DNA of 64,000 bases, taken from contig OX336336.1 in NCBI GenBank assembly GCA_946902875.1, positions 2,016,545 through 2,080,544 on the forward strand. Direction: 5' to 3'. Numbering within the stretch: position 1 is the first letter of the stretch; each line of letters begins with the position of its first letter. Of this stretch, positions 40,963 to 50,589 are shown one piece after another. The position numbers and the translations under genes are program-made. Source of the DNA: Nematopogon swammerdamellus (taxonomy: Eukaryota; Arthropoda; Insecta; Lepidoptera; Adelidae). The notes beneath the pieces are model-generated. The model was not told the origin of the DNA. It did no database searches and worked only from the letters and a program-made list of their open reading frames with translations.

Positions 40963-41350
40963 TTTTTTTTTTTATGGAAATTGACACGGTTGGCTACATC
41001 ACCTACAACGTCCGTGATGTCAGCCCATAACACCGGGTGAACTAGGTGCCATGTCAGTGCTTCCCCCTTTGATCGTGCCGGCTACACTGAACTGGTCGGA
41101 AAACACAAACTATTTACATAGCCGTTTAGACCGATGTTTCATTCAGTGCGGTGGTTCCAACCCGGGCGGGTTAAACCCTACCACCAAGTAAGATTAGGAG
41201 GGAAGGGACCTACAGTTTTACGAGGAATCCGAACCTCGGTCAGCCTCCAACGGTCAGCGGTCACCCATCCAAGTACTGACCGCACCCAGCGTTGCTTAAC
41301 ATTCAATAGCGACAGTTGACTGTCTGCACCACTGAGCTATCGAGGCTGAC
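40963..41350 (-). mobile_element. SINE family A, full length
   Basis: Same order as the previous copy: T run with ATGGAAATTGACACGG, TCAGCCCATAACACCGGGTG, AACCCGGGCGGGTTAAACCC, GGTCACCCATCCAAGTACTG, AGCGTTGCTTAACATTC, CACTGAGCTATCGAGGCTG. Confidence 0.86.
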
Positions 41351-41406
41351 TCTATTAGGCTATTATTATATTACAAAAATACTTTGTTTTACTGTCTCAT
41401 CGGTAC

Positions 41407-41407
<1 letters not shown>

Positions 41408-41437
<30 letters not shown>

Positions 41438-41640
41438 CCGAGGGCTGTATCTCTTGAACCGTAATAGGTAGCCCGTTGAACTTTTCAAAGAATATGTGTT
41501 ATTATGGCCGATATAACAACAAATAATATTAAAAAAAGAAAAAGAAAAAAAAATTACGGGTTCCCATAGAAGAAACCAAAAAGTGTATGCGCGCGCGCCA
41601 TCTACCGAATAGATTATGGAGCATTTTAACTAATCATGAC
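41408..41640 (-). repeat. Family C repeat, 3' end lost
   Basis: CGTCTGTCTGTCCGTCCGTC, CTTGAACCGTAATAGGTAGC, TTATGGCCGATATAACAACA, TGCGCGCGCGCCATCTACCG, AACTAATCATGACATT. Confidence 0.75.
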
Positions 41641-41699
41641 ATTCAACAAACTATTAAAACATATAAAAAAAAATTATGAAAAAAAAATAATAAAAAAAA

Positions 41700-42180
41700 A
41701 TTAATGTAAAATTTAGTAGAACGGACAGACATGCATTTGTTACGGAACCCTACATTCATTTTGTAGAACTTAGTAGAATGGACAGACATAAACGTGTTAC
41801 GGAACCCTACTACTATTATAAAATAACCGTCGGAGGACCTTGGTTGAAAATTGTAAAACTTAGTGGAACGGACAGACATGCATTTGTCACGGAACCCTTC
41901 ATTCATTTTGAAATAAATGTTAAATTTAGTAGAACGGACATACATGCATTTGTTACGGAACTCAACATTCATTTTGCAGAACTTAGTAGAATGGACAGAC
42001 ATAAACGTGTTACGGAACCCTACTTTTATTATAAAATAACCGTCGGAGGACCTTGGTTGAAAATTGTAAAATTTAGTAGAACGGACAGACATGCATTTGT
42101 TACGGAACCCTACAATTCATTTTGCAGAACTTAGTAGAATGGACAGACATAAACGTGTTACGAAACGAAACCCTACAACC
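41700..42180. repeat. Tandem satellite with alternating units
   Basis: Two unit types alternate: AACGGACAGACATGCATTTG / TTACGGAACCCTACATTCAT and AATGGACAGACATAAACGTG / CCGTCGGAGGACCTTGGTTG. The second type recurs at 41781, 41994 and 42142. Both strands stay open for more than 110 codons because the unit lacks stops; the peptides are repeats (for example CMSVRSTKF on the minus strand) and are not taken as genes. Confidence 0.85.
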
Positions 42181-42181
42181 G

Positions 42182-42633
42182 AAACCGGGAGTGCCGGCAG
42201 ATCCCGTACCAATCGTAACTTAACCCTTATTGCAATGACTTAAGGTTACATTTTAAATAATAATGTCGCTGTCGCGGTGTTACGAACAGAATTGATCCCG
42301 TGCCACTGTAACTTAACCCTGCAATGACTTAAGGTTACATTTCGCTTTTCGAGACTGACGAGGACGCGATGACGCGAGTTTAAATTTTTTTACCCAAGCG
42401 CCGCTAAAGAAGTTTTCACTTCAAAAACCATAATGATTTTCATCAGTAAAAATATAACTCGGAACCCTTACAAATGTTCATTCCAAGTAAAACAACAGAA
42501 TTCTTATTAGAGCCCCGTTACAAAATTATGGATGACTGTGGTGTATTTCTGTCGGTTAAACGTCGATATTGGTCCTTCTAGAACAATTTTCATGTAATGA
42601 AGTGATAATGTCAATAATTACATGAAACTAAAA
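42182..42633. repeat. Repeat family G, copy 1
   Basis: GGGAGTGCCGGCAGATCC, CGAACAGAATTGATCCCG, AATGACTTAAGGTTACATTT (twice), CAAGCGCCGCTAAAGAAGTT. The same words recur in 43010-43610. Confidence 0.6.
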
Positions 42634-42684
42634 CTGTATGTCCCTTCCCTTCCTACCTTAGTGGTGGTAGGGTTTAGCTTGTAT
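42634..42684 (+). mobile_element. SINE family A scrap
   Basis: CTGTATGTCCCTTCCCTTCC and GTGGTGGTAGGGTTTAGC. Confidence 0.5.
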
Positions 42685-42983
42685 CTCCCACTGCATTTAT
42701 CCCCGTGCATGTCGTTAAAGGGTACTAAGGGATAAGTACAAGATAACGTGCATAAGGGTGACAGGCTAGCCACCTCTCACCTTGGCTCGGGTCCATCCAC
42801 CGAGTCATGCACCAGGTGTGTCTTCGTGCCTTACTTGCTGCTTGGTAGTATCTTGCCCTAAAACATTGCTAAATGTGGTGGACGGTGTTGTGCTGTTGTG
42901 GAATTTACAAAATTACTTGCAGCAAACACCGACCACTCTGCTTACCCCGATTGTCGGGATAAAGCGTGTATTATGTATTTATG
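42685..42983 (+). mobile_element. SINE family B
   Basis: CTCCCACTGCATTTATCCCC, AGGGTGACAGGCTAGCCACC, CACCGAGTCATGCACCAGGT, GTGGACGGTGTTGTGCTG, CACCGACCACTCTGCTTACC, AAAGCGTGTATTATG. Confidence 0.82.
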
Positions 42984-43009
42984 TCAATAATACTAAGTAA
43001 AAAAAGCCC

Positions 43010-43615
43010 CAGTTGCACTCCGGGAGTGCCGGCAGAAGTGAAAACTTTTTGTATTTCCGAAAATAATTCTTAGGTGGTTATAAAAAAAACTAAAGACCCT
43101 AAAAAAATTGAAACACCGTAACATTGCTTAAAAAAGAAAACAAAAGAAAAAAAAGCAAAAAACACTTTTTGTATTTCCGAAAATAATTCTTAGGTGGTTA
43201 TAAAAAAAAACTAAACACCCTAAAAAAATTTAAACACCGTAACATTGCTTAAAAAAGAAAAAAAAAAAGAAAAAAAAAAAGATTTTTTTTTTGAGAGATT
43301 CGAACCCATGGTCAAAAATACAAATCCTACACTCTTGCCATTGAGCCACGAAATCACATAAACGACCAAACGAATATCGGATTCCCTTGATTCGCTTACG
43401 GCTTTACTGTCACTGAGAGACGAACAGAATTGATCCCGAGCCACTCGTAACTTAACCCTTAATGCAATGACTTAAGGTTACATTTTAAATAATAAAAATA
43501 AATCTGACGCTTTGCGAGATCTGACGCGAGTTTTAAATTTTTTACCCACCTAAAAAAGTGCCAAGCGCCGCTAAAGAAGTTATCACTTCAAAAAATTTCA
43601 AAAATAGAAATGACA
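43010..43615 (-). repeat. Repeat family G, copy 2, with tandem duplication and tRNA-like head
   Basis: A segment of about 120 bp (ACTTTTTGTATTTCCGAAAA, TAATTCTTAGGTGGTTATAA, CACCGTAACATTGCTTAAAA) is tandemly duplicated at 43043-43161 and 43162-43287. It is followed at 43294-43358 by a minus-strand tRNA-like sequence with box A TGGCTCAATGGCAAGAG and box B GGGTTCGAATCTC. 43400-43610 repeats the words of copy 1. Confidence 0.62.
43294..43358 (-). repeat. tRNA-like SINE head or tRNA pseudogene
   Basis: Box A and box B are good, but the anticodon stem does not close properly and no CCA-ready acceptor stem forms, so it is not called a functional tRNA. Confidence 0.5.
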
Positions 43616-43956
43616 TGAAAATATACTTTATTGTGCACCATTGTATAAAAAGGTTGCAAAACGCGAGTTTATTGGCTTGCGGTATTCTTTACGAACTAAA
43701 GTGGGAAACAAAAAGTGGCCAGACGTCAATGTATGTACAACTAATGCTTTATCTGTTTGTCATTAGGCTGTCTGTTTTCTAATAAATAAATAAATAAATA
43801 AATAAAACCTTTGGGATGTGGAAAACACTCAGGGGCGGACAATGCAGTACTAAAGAGGGAACAGTAGTATGAAATATAAATACACACATATACAAATTGT
43901 ACAAAGATACATAACATAACATAAAGAGGGAACAGGAATAAGAAATATAAATACAC
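43616..43956 (-). mobile_element. LINE 3' end fragments
   Basis: ATGAAAATATACTTTATTGT, AATAAATAAATAAATAAATA, CCTTTGGGATGTGGAAAACA, GGGGCGGACAATGCAGTACT. The segment GAAATATAAATACACACATA is duplicated around 43872 and 43941. Confidence 0.55.
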
Positions 43957-44281
43957 GTACCGTGTGGGACCGGTACTTTAAAATAATAGCCCCACTGCAT
44001 CTCTCCCCGTGCATGTCGTAAAAGGCAACTAAGGGATACGACTCCCTTCTTATATTACTACGTGGTAGGCTTTAACCCGCCCGGGTTGGTACCACCGCAC
44101 TGAATGAAAGGTCGGTCGAAACGGCTATGTAAATAGTTTGTGTTTTCCGTCCAGTTCAGTGTAGCCGGCACGACCGAAGGGAAGCACTGACGTGGCACCA
44201 AGTTCATCCGGTGTTCTGGGCTGACATCACGGATGTTGCAGGTGATGTAGCCAACCGTGTCAGTTTCCATAAAAAAAAAAA
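43957..44281 (+). mobile_element. Chimeric SINE B-head/A-body, complete
   Basis: GTACCGTGTGGGACCGGTAC starts the full B head, then CCCCACTGCATCTCTCCCCG and GTCGTAAAAGGCAACTAAGG. It joins at GGATACGACTCCCTTCTT to the A body (TAACCCGCCCGGGTTGGTAC, CATGTC-less GACCGAAGGGAAGCACTGAC, ATCACGGATGTTGCAGGTGA), A tail. Confidence 0.88.
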
Positions 44282-44844
44282 AACACACATATACAAATTG
44301 TACAAAGATACATACAATGAATATAAATCATTACATATATACAATAAGAAACATAAATATTATAATATACCTACATGAACTCTTATATACTATACATACA
44401 TACTTATATTATACATACTTTTGCACTAAGATTGCACTGGTTCTTTTTAATACTGAGAAATGGTTCGCGTGAACGAACCCTAAAAATAAAAAGCTGCCAC
44501 TTCTTTTTCTAAGTGTCTAACTAACCAGCGCCACATGTCAAGTGGCACATTACCCATCTCTTATTTGAATAAAAACTTTCTTTTGCCGCAAAGCCACTTG
44601 ACGCGCCAACGGGAACTCCCCCGAGATAACGGGGGAGTAGTATTTTCAGTAAGGAGGGTAAGTAAGGGTAGGTACGCCCGAGGCGGTTGGAGACATTTCG
44701 CTTTGACGGAAGTCTTTCGGCAGTTTTTTTAGGATTCCGGCCAGCGACGACGCTGGAAGGCACCCTTATAAGAGCAGTCAGCTGTCTGTCCGTCCGTCTG
44801 TCTGTTTGTCCGTCCGTCTGTCTGTCCGTCCGTCTGTCTTTTTT
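44282..44844. other. Intron DNA, unassigned, with a CTGTCCGT microsatellite
   Basis: 44282-44700 is AT-rich. 44776-44838 is a CTGTCCGTCCGT-type tract next to the following SINE. Confidence 0.4.
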
Positions 44845-45277
44845 TTATGTAATCCGTTATGGGTGGCTGAGGCGGAGGGGCCAAAGCGCATGCTCCGACC
44901 AGCCAATATCACCTCTGAGAAGGTAGGTGCCATACCGAAGACTTCCCTGGAATTCTGGCTATATTGGAGTAGAGGAGAACACAATCGAGGCTGCTATGCG
45001 GCCATCTTACATCCAGTACGGTGGTACCAACCCAGCCGGCTACAATTTCAGCCTACCACCTAGTAAGGGGCAAGGGCACAGAATAGATATTAGTACTGGC
45101 AAGGGTAGGGAGTAGGGACCAACAGTTTTACACCGGTTCCGAACGGTGAAGCAGCAGGTGTAGGTATGCACGTTAATTTTTTCGTCAGAAAAAACTCATT
45201 GGTACACGCCGAACGGATTCGAACCGCGGACCTCTCGCATGAGAAGCCGATGCCCAAACCACTCGGCCACCCGCTGT
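44845..45277 (-). mobile_element. SINE family H, full length with tRNA head
   Basis: On the minus strand the head reads GGTGGCCGAGTGGTTTGGGC (box A) and CGGTTCGAATCCG (box B), then CGTGTACCAATGAGTTTTTT, TTCACCGTTCGGAACCGGTG, the body segment CTAGGTGGTAGGCTGAAATT, GGGTTGGTACCACCGTACTG, CCTTCTCAGAGGTGATATTG, and the end AGCCACCCATAACGGATTAC. The segment from CTAGGTGGTAGG onward aligns with the SINE A body. Confidence 0.82.
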
Positions 45278-45547
45278 CTGTCTGTCACAGCCTGTAACTC
45301 CGAAACCGTTGGTGCGATCTTCTTGAAACGCGGAATGTTTATAGGTTCTGGAGAGGCAACAAAGTTTCATTGGTCACCAATGTCAGGGGTCCTCAACTAT
45401 AATTAATATGGGCCCTAAAATAAAATTGGAAATAAAAATATTTTTCTAATAGATCCAGTTTTATATGGGTGGAAAGGTCTTACTTACCGAAGCGGCAAAT
45501 CTTCTCTATCTTCTCTATCTCTATCTTCTCTTCTCTACTTCTTATAA
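45278..45547. other. Intron DNA, repeat scraps
   Basis: CTGTAACTCCGAAACCGTTG near 45293 looks like the inner part of a Helitron-like repeat; no ends were found. Confidence 0.35.
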
Positions 45548-45801
45548 AAGGGAACGTCTGTCTGTATGTATGTATGTTTGTAGTAAACTTCGGAACCACT
45601 GAACAGATTTTGATGCGGCTTGCACCAATGGAAAGATTAGTCGTTGAGGCTCACTATATACCATCTGAGCAGTATCAGAGAAAGTATAGTATGGACGGGA
45701 GATAATGTAAGAGGTGCGATCTTTAATTATAATATTTGCGTTGAAACCGGATTTGCTATTAAACCGAGTCTACCGCGAGCGAAGCTGCGGGCAAAAGCTA
45801 G
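45548..45801 (+). mobile_element. Helitron-like non-autonomous element
   Basis: AACGTCTGTCTGTATGTATG, CGGAACCACTGAACAGATTT, and 3' end GCGAGCGAAGCTGCGGGC, AAAAGCTAG|T. The 5' TC boundary is uncertain. Confidence 0.6.
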
Positions 45802-45810
45802 TTAGACATA

Positions 45811-46135
45811 AAAAACCGGCCAAGTGCGAGTCGAACTCGCGCACCGAGGTTGCCGTATCGCCATGTCATGGCTAGCGCCACTCACGCCATCTAGATGGCG
45901 TGTTATGAAATGCTTCATATTAGTTAAATGTCATGATTATTTAAAATGCTTCATACTCTATTCGGTAGATGGCGCGCGCGCATACACTTTTTGGTTTCTT
46001 CTATGGGAACCCCCGTGAATTTTTTACTCTTTCTTATTTTTATTATTTGTTGTTACATCTGCCATAATAACACATATTCTGTGAAAATTTCAACGGGCTG
46101 TCTATTACGGTTCAAGATATACATCCCTCGGACAG

Positions 46136-46166
<31 letters not shown>

Positions 46167-46250
46167 GACAGACGGACGGACGGACAGATGGACAGACAGA
46201 CGGCGTAGGCTTAGTAATAGGCTTCCGTACGGGATACGGAAACCTAAAAA
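45811..46250 (+). repeat. Family C repeat, full length
   Basis: AAACCGGCCAAGTGCGAGTC, ATGTCATGGCTAGCGCCACT, TCTAGATGGCGTG, GTAGATGGCGCGCGCGCAT, ATCTGCCATAATAACACATA, a long GACAGACGGAC run, GGCGTAGGCTTAGTAATAGG, GGATACGGAAACCTAAAAA. One of the best copies. Confidence 0.83.
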
Positions 46251-46855
46251 TTCTACGCAAATCAAACATTTGTTGCGGAAACGCTGCTGATTACTATAAC
46301 GTTAATTATTTTTATTTATTTTATACGGAATTTATTTATTTACTACGGAAACCTCTGCGTGTGAACACAGCCCGCACTTGACCGCTTTTTGTAAATTCTC
46401 TAAGCTTTCGGCGCCCTCTGATGTCACAAAAAACGTCGGGTTAATCAGGCACGCGGTGGTAGATCCATTAGAGGTCACATTTCCGTTTTGTGTTTTTTTG
46501 TAAACTGTATTTTGTGAGAAAAAAAAACTCAAACATTAACGTACTTGAAAATTGTTTAAATATCGTGGTTGATCGGCAGAGATTGCCTTAGGTAATAAGT
46601 CCGCCATTTGTTATATAATTTATATATAACAATACTTAGATGAAATATAGAAAATACTTCATGTGCCGAGGGTTTCGGGAACAATTGTTTTCAGATTTTT
46701 CCATTATACTTTGAAAAGGATTAAAAAAATTTGAATTTCCCGACAATTTTACTCTATCATTTACTCTATGTAGGCAGAATTCTTTAAACGCATGATTTCC
46801 TTCAGAATTTTTTACGGAAAAGTTTCAAACACAAGCGAGCGAGCCACATACTTTT
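46251..46855. other. Intron DNA, unassigned
   Basis: No recognised repeat or exon. Confidence 0.35.
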
Positions 46856-47020
46856 TTAGGTTAGGTTAGGTTAGGTTAGGTTAGGTTAGGTTAGGTTAGG
46901 TTAGGTTAGGTTAGGTTAGGTTAGGTTAGGTTAGGTTAGGTTAGGTTAGGTTAGGTTAGGTTAGGTTAGGTTAGGTTAGGTTAGGTTAGGTTAGGTTAGG
47001 TTAGGTTAGGTTAGGTTAGG
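46856..47020 (+). repeat. Interstitial telomere-type array, TTAGG x 33
   Basis: 165 bases of uninterrupted TTAGG without a single mismatch. TTAGG is the telomere repeat of most insects including Lepidoptera. It is followed directly by TCCGTCCGATGGCTGTATCT, a piece of family C. Confidence 0.97.
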
Positions 47021-47082
47021 TCCGTCCGATGGCTGTATCTTAAAGTAAGAGAAAGGCAATAAACAAAATTATAGTCCCAAAC

Positions 47083-47345
47083 GGCCTAATTTCTAGGTTT
47101 CCGTATCCCGTACGGAAGCCTATTACTTAGCCTACTCCGTCTGTCTGTCTGTCCGTCCGTCCGTCCGATAGCTGTATCTTTGGAACCGTATTAGCTAGCC
47201 GGTTGAAATTTTGGTGGATATAACAACGCAATAAATAATAAACAATTAAAAAGTGAAAAATTAAAACGGGTCCCCATACAAGAAACATGTCTTACAACGT
47301 TTTTTTTGTGGTGCGGAAATCTCGGTGTGCGAGTCAAACTCGCAC
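47083..47345 (-). repeat. Family C repeat
   Basis: GGTTTCCGTATCCCGTACGG, CTGTCTGTCTGTCCGTCCGT, GGATATAACAACGCAATAAA, GGGTCCCCATACAAGAAACA, GTGTGCGAGTCAAACTCGCA. Confidence 0.75.
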
Positions 47346-48339
47346 TTTGTAAATTTATGTAAAATTTCTCATTGATTACTCATAAAAATATAATATATGC
47401 TTTCAAACTCGTTATGTCTCTGTCTGCTATATTATTGGTATAGAAACTGCATAATGTATGTATATATTTGTTTATACAGGGTGTCCCAGAAACCGACGAT
47501 AATCCTTTAACAGGAGATAGGGCTGCTAATTACCTCTCAGAATATCTAATTTTAGGTTTAGTAAAAATGGCTTAGTTTTTGAGATATTGTCATTTTTGTA
47601 AAAATCCAAAATTTTCTCCCTCCGCTCATTTTTTTAAATACCACAAGTACAAATGTAAGATTTTCTTAAATCTAGTTTTTGTCGAATATTCCTGAAAAGT
47701 AAGGCTTTCACACGGTATAATTAATTTTTTCATGTCTAATCCTGTTTAGCTGAAAAACGACTTAAGAGCCACATGTTAAAAAATTTTCAGCCTCATGCCT
47801 TGAGTTTGGCCCTTCGCGGTGAAAAAAAAAATTACTACACTAAAGTGGCATTATGCAACAAAAATACGCCCATCTAATGTAGTTTTTAAAATGGTACATC
47901 ACTTACCGATTTGCCGAATAATTTATGGGATATTGTTATTTAACTGCAGAAGGACCTCTGAATTTGATAACTGTTCTACAAAGTAGGAATTGGAATAAAA
48001 TAAACACTATTGAAGTAAATTGGTCTTTATTAACCTGTTAATGTAGATGTTTTAACCACCTGCACTTACACACTGCGCAAATTGTTTACCACCTGCACAA
48101 ATGCTAGCTCGACATCTTCTCACAAATGCCCGGTTGATGCGTCGAGCAAGTACTCGATGCAAGTGCAGATACGTCCACCTATGCTATGTAATAGTTTGTG
48201 TTTTCCGTCCTGTTGACTATAGTCGGCACGACCGAAGGGAAGCACTGACGTGGCACCAAGTTCACCCGGTGTTATGGGCTGACATCACGGATGTTGTAGG
48301 TGATGTAGCCAACCTTTACATAAAAAAAAACCTGAGCTA

Positions 48340-48465
48340 CTGCCGTAATTCTTTCTTTGAGCTCTATCAAGTTTTCCACAGGTTTCCCGTAAACTTTTTC
48401 TTTTAAATAGCCCCAATAATAAAAATCTAACGGATTTAAATACGGTGATCTAGACGTCCGGTCTA
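48340..48465 (-). pseudogene. Transposase C-terminal fragment (Tc1/mariner type)
   Basis: Encodes SRSPYLNPLDFYYWGYLKEK then VYGKPVENLIELKERITAVA. S-P-x-L-N-P-x-D precedes the third catalytic acidic residue in Tc1/mariner-like transposases. It has no start and continues into the inverted arm. Confidence 0.75.
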
Positions 48466-48529
48466 TCTGTGGGGATGCAAGTGGCTAGGAGGCCAGAAGA
48501 CGTCCGTTGAATTGTAGAGACTTTAAACG

Positions 48530-48605
48530 GGCGAATTATCTTGAGTTTCTGCAACAGGACCTTCAGAGCCTTTTAGAAGATGATGGCTGCCCAGCCCATC
48601 ACAGC
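48530..48605 (+). pseudogene. Transposase internal fragment (Tc1/mariner type)
   Basis: Encodes FLQQDLQSLLEDDGCPAHH; the D-G-x-P-x-H pattern carries the second catalytic Asp. It faces the C-terminal fragment head-on, so no intact transposase can be made. Confidence 0.72.
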
Positions 48606-49466
48606 TCAAAGAATAAATTACGGCAGTAGCTCAGGTTTTTTTTATGTAAACTGACATGGTTGGCTACATCACCTACAACATCCGTGATGTCAGCCCATAA
48701 CACCGGGTGAACTTGGTGCCACGTCAGTGCTTCCCTTCGGTCGTGCCGACTATAGTCTACTGGACGGAAAACACAAACTATTTACATAGCATAGGTGGAC
48801 GTATCTGCACTTGCATCGAGTTCTTGCTCGACGCATCAACCGGGCATTTGTGAGAAGATGTCGAGCTAGCATTTGTGCAGGTTGTAAACAATTTGAACAT
48901 CTACTTTAACAGGTTAATAAAGACCAATTACTTCAAGTGATTATTTTATTCCAATTCGTAGTTGGTAGAACAGTTATCAAATTCCGAGGTCTTTTTGCAG
49001 TTAAAAAAGAATAGCTCATAAATTATTGGGCAAATCGGTAAGTGATGTACCATTTTAAAAACTGCATTAGATGGGCGTATTTTTGTTGCATAATGCCACT
49101 TTAGTGTAGTACTATTTTTTTTCACCGCGAAGGGCCAAATTCAAGGGATGAGGCTAAAAAATTTTTAACATGTGGCTCTTAAGTCGTTTTTCAGCTAAAC
49201 AGGATTAAACGTGAAAAAATAAATTATACCGTGTGAAAGCCTTACTTTTCAGGAATATTTGACCAAAACTAGATTTAAGAAAATCTTACATTTGTACTTG
49301 TGGCATTTAAAAAAATGAGCTGAGGGAGAAAATTTTGGATTTTTACAAAAATGACAATATTTCAAAAACTAAGGCATTTTTACTAAACCTAAAATTAGAT
49401 ATTCTGAGAGGTAATTAGCAGCCCTATCTCCTGTTCAAGGATTATCGTCGGTTTATGGGACACCCG

Positions 49467-50589
49467 TATATAATATAATATATCCTACGCTTGGACACGT
49501 CGAAAATTCCGCCAGTTCTAAATTCAATGCGAAGAAGAACTGACAAGCAAACTTCGCAAGTCACAATGTTTTGTTAGTACCTTAAAGTATTATATTAAAA
49601 TAATAATTTACAATAATTAACCCATACTACCGCTCACAAGAACATTAATATTTACAGCATAAACATGAATACTCAAGAGTCTGACCACTCTGCCTATTTA
49701 AATTACCTATATCTGGTGTATAGTGCCATCGTCAATTTTGATACTTCATATATCAAGTCATATAAAAAACAAATTAGTTTACGTTTATTACAAAGAAATG
49801 TAATACTAAAGTCATATTAAAAATCTAAAGATACAAAGTGTATTCAATTGTCAAAGTTTGTTAGTGGGAAAAACAGTAGTCAGACTCTTAGATCAAATTA
49901 CGGCTCTTTTCAATTAACATTAGTTTAATTCGTCGTTTAATATTTATTATCATCTAATTGTTTTATGTTAGAAGACAGTTTATTATAAAATCTAACACTA
50001 TTAGGTACGTATACGTATGCACCTTTGAACCTGTAAGTATTTATGTAATGAATGTATTTATTTGTATGTTATTTAACTTTTTTTAGTACGGCATCTTCGA
50101 CAGAAATAGAGTAAAATTCAGGGAGGGCTGTGAAGGTTTTTTTTTCTTCTGCAAATTTTTATTCGTTCTTTTTACTGCGTTCTTTCTCTTACCTAATTAT
50201 TCTTCGAAAGTTTGTTCGTTCGTTTGGTATGTTTTCATTCCAGAAATAGTATCAAATCGATATCGACGAATTACTTCATGTCGATGGTTGCAACTTCATA
50301 AAACTCAACTTGCCAGCTCGAACCGGCCAATGTGAATGTTGTAATATTTCGACAGAGTGAAATATTCTGAAACTAAGGATTCCGTTTTCCTGTTGGTCGA
50401 GCAAGCTATTAATATCCTTCTGCTTGTACAAGAAAGTTGCACACTTTTATAATTTCTTTAAAGAGTTTTTAGAATTTAAAGTTAAGTTTAAAGAGTTTAA
50501 CCTTTTACAGATACTTGTTATTTTACTTTCTTAATTTATAGAAAACTTAAGAAAGCAATAATAACTAAGATAAAAATTATATTTCTATT
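49467..50589. other. AT-rich intron DNA, no feature recognised
   Basis: No repeat family or exon was identified by eye. Composition is strongly AT-rich. Confidence 0.4.

Larger units (their letters stand above)
47477..49466. mobile_element. Palindromic Tc1/mariner-like element
   Basis: 1990 bp between TA dinucleotides. The ends CAGGGTGTCCCAGAAACCGA and (right, reversed) CGGGTGTCCCATAAACCGAC begin inverted arms that run almost 900 bp each. The centre (about 48350-48620) holds two transposase pieces in opposite directions. On the minus strand SRSPYLNPLDFYYWGYLKEK continues with VYGKPVENLIELKERI (48340-48465). On the plus strand FLQQDLQSLLEDDGCPAHH lies at about 48549-48603. These are DDE (IS630/Tc1/mariner) catalytic-core and C-terminal patterns. 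Both arms carry the same SINE A fragment at the same place (48187-48330 and 48640-48795), so the arms are copies of one arm. Confidence 0.85.

Noticed and set aside
41643..42134. 149-codon minus and 118-codon plus open frames
   Set aside because: Both lie in a tandem satellite and simply repeat its unit.
46053..46265. Open frames through the GACAGACGGAC runs (also 44778-44984 and similar places)
   Set aside because: They are translations of the tetranucleotide-rich part of family C repeats.
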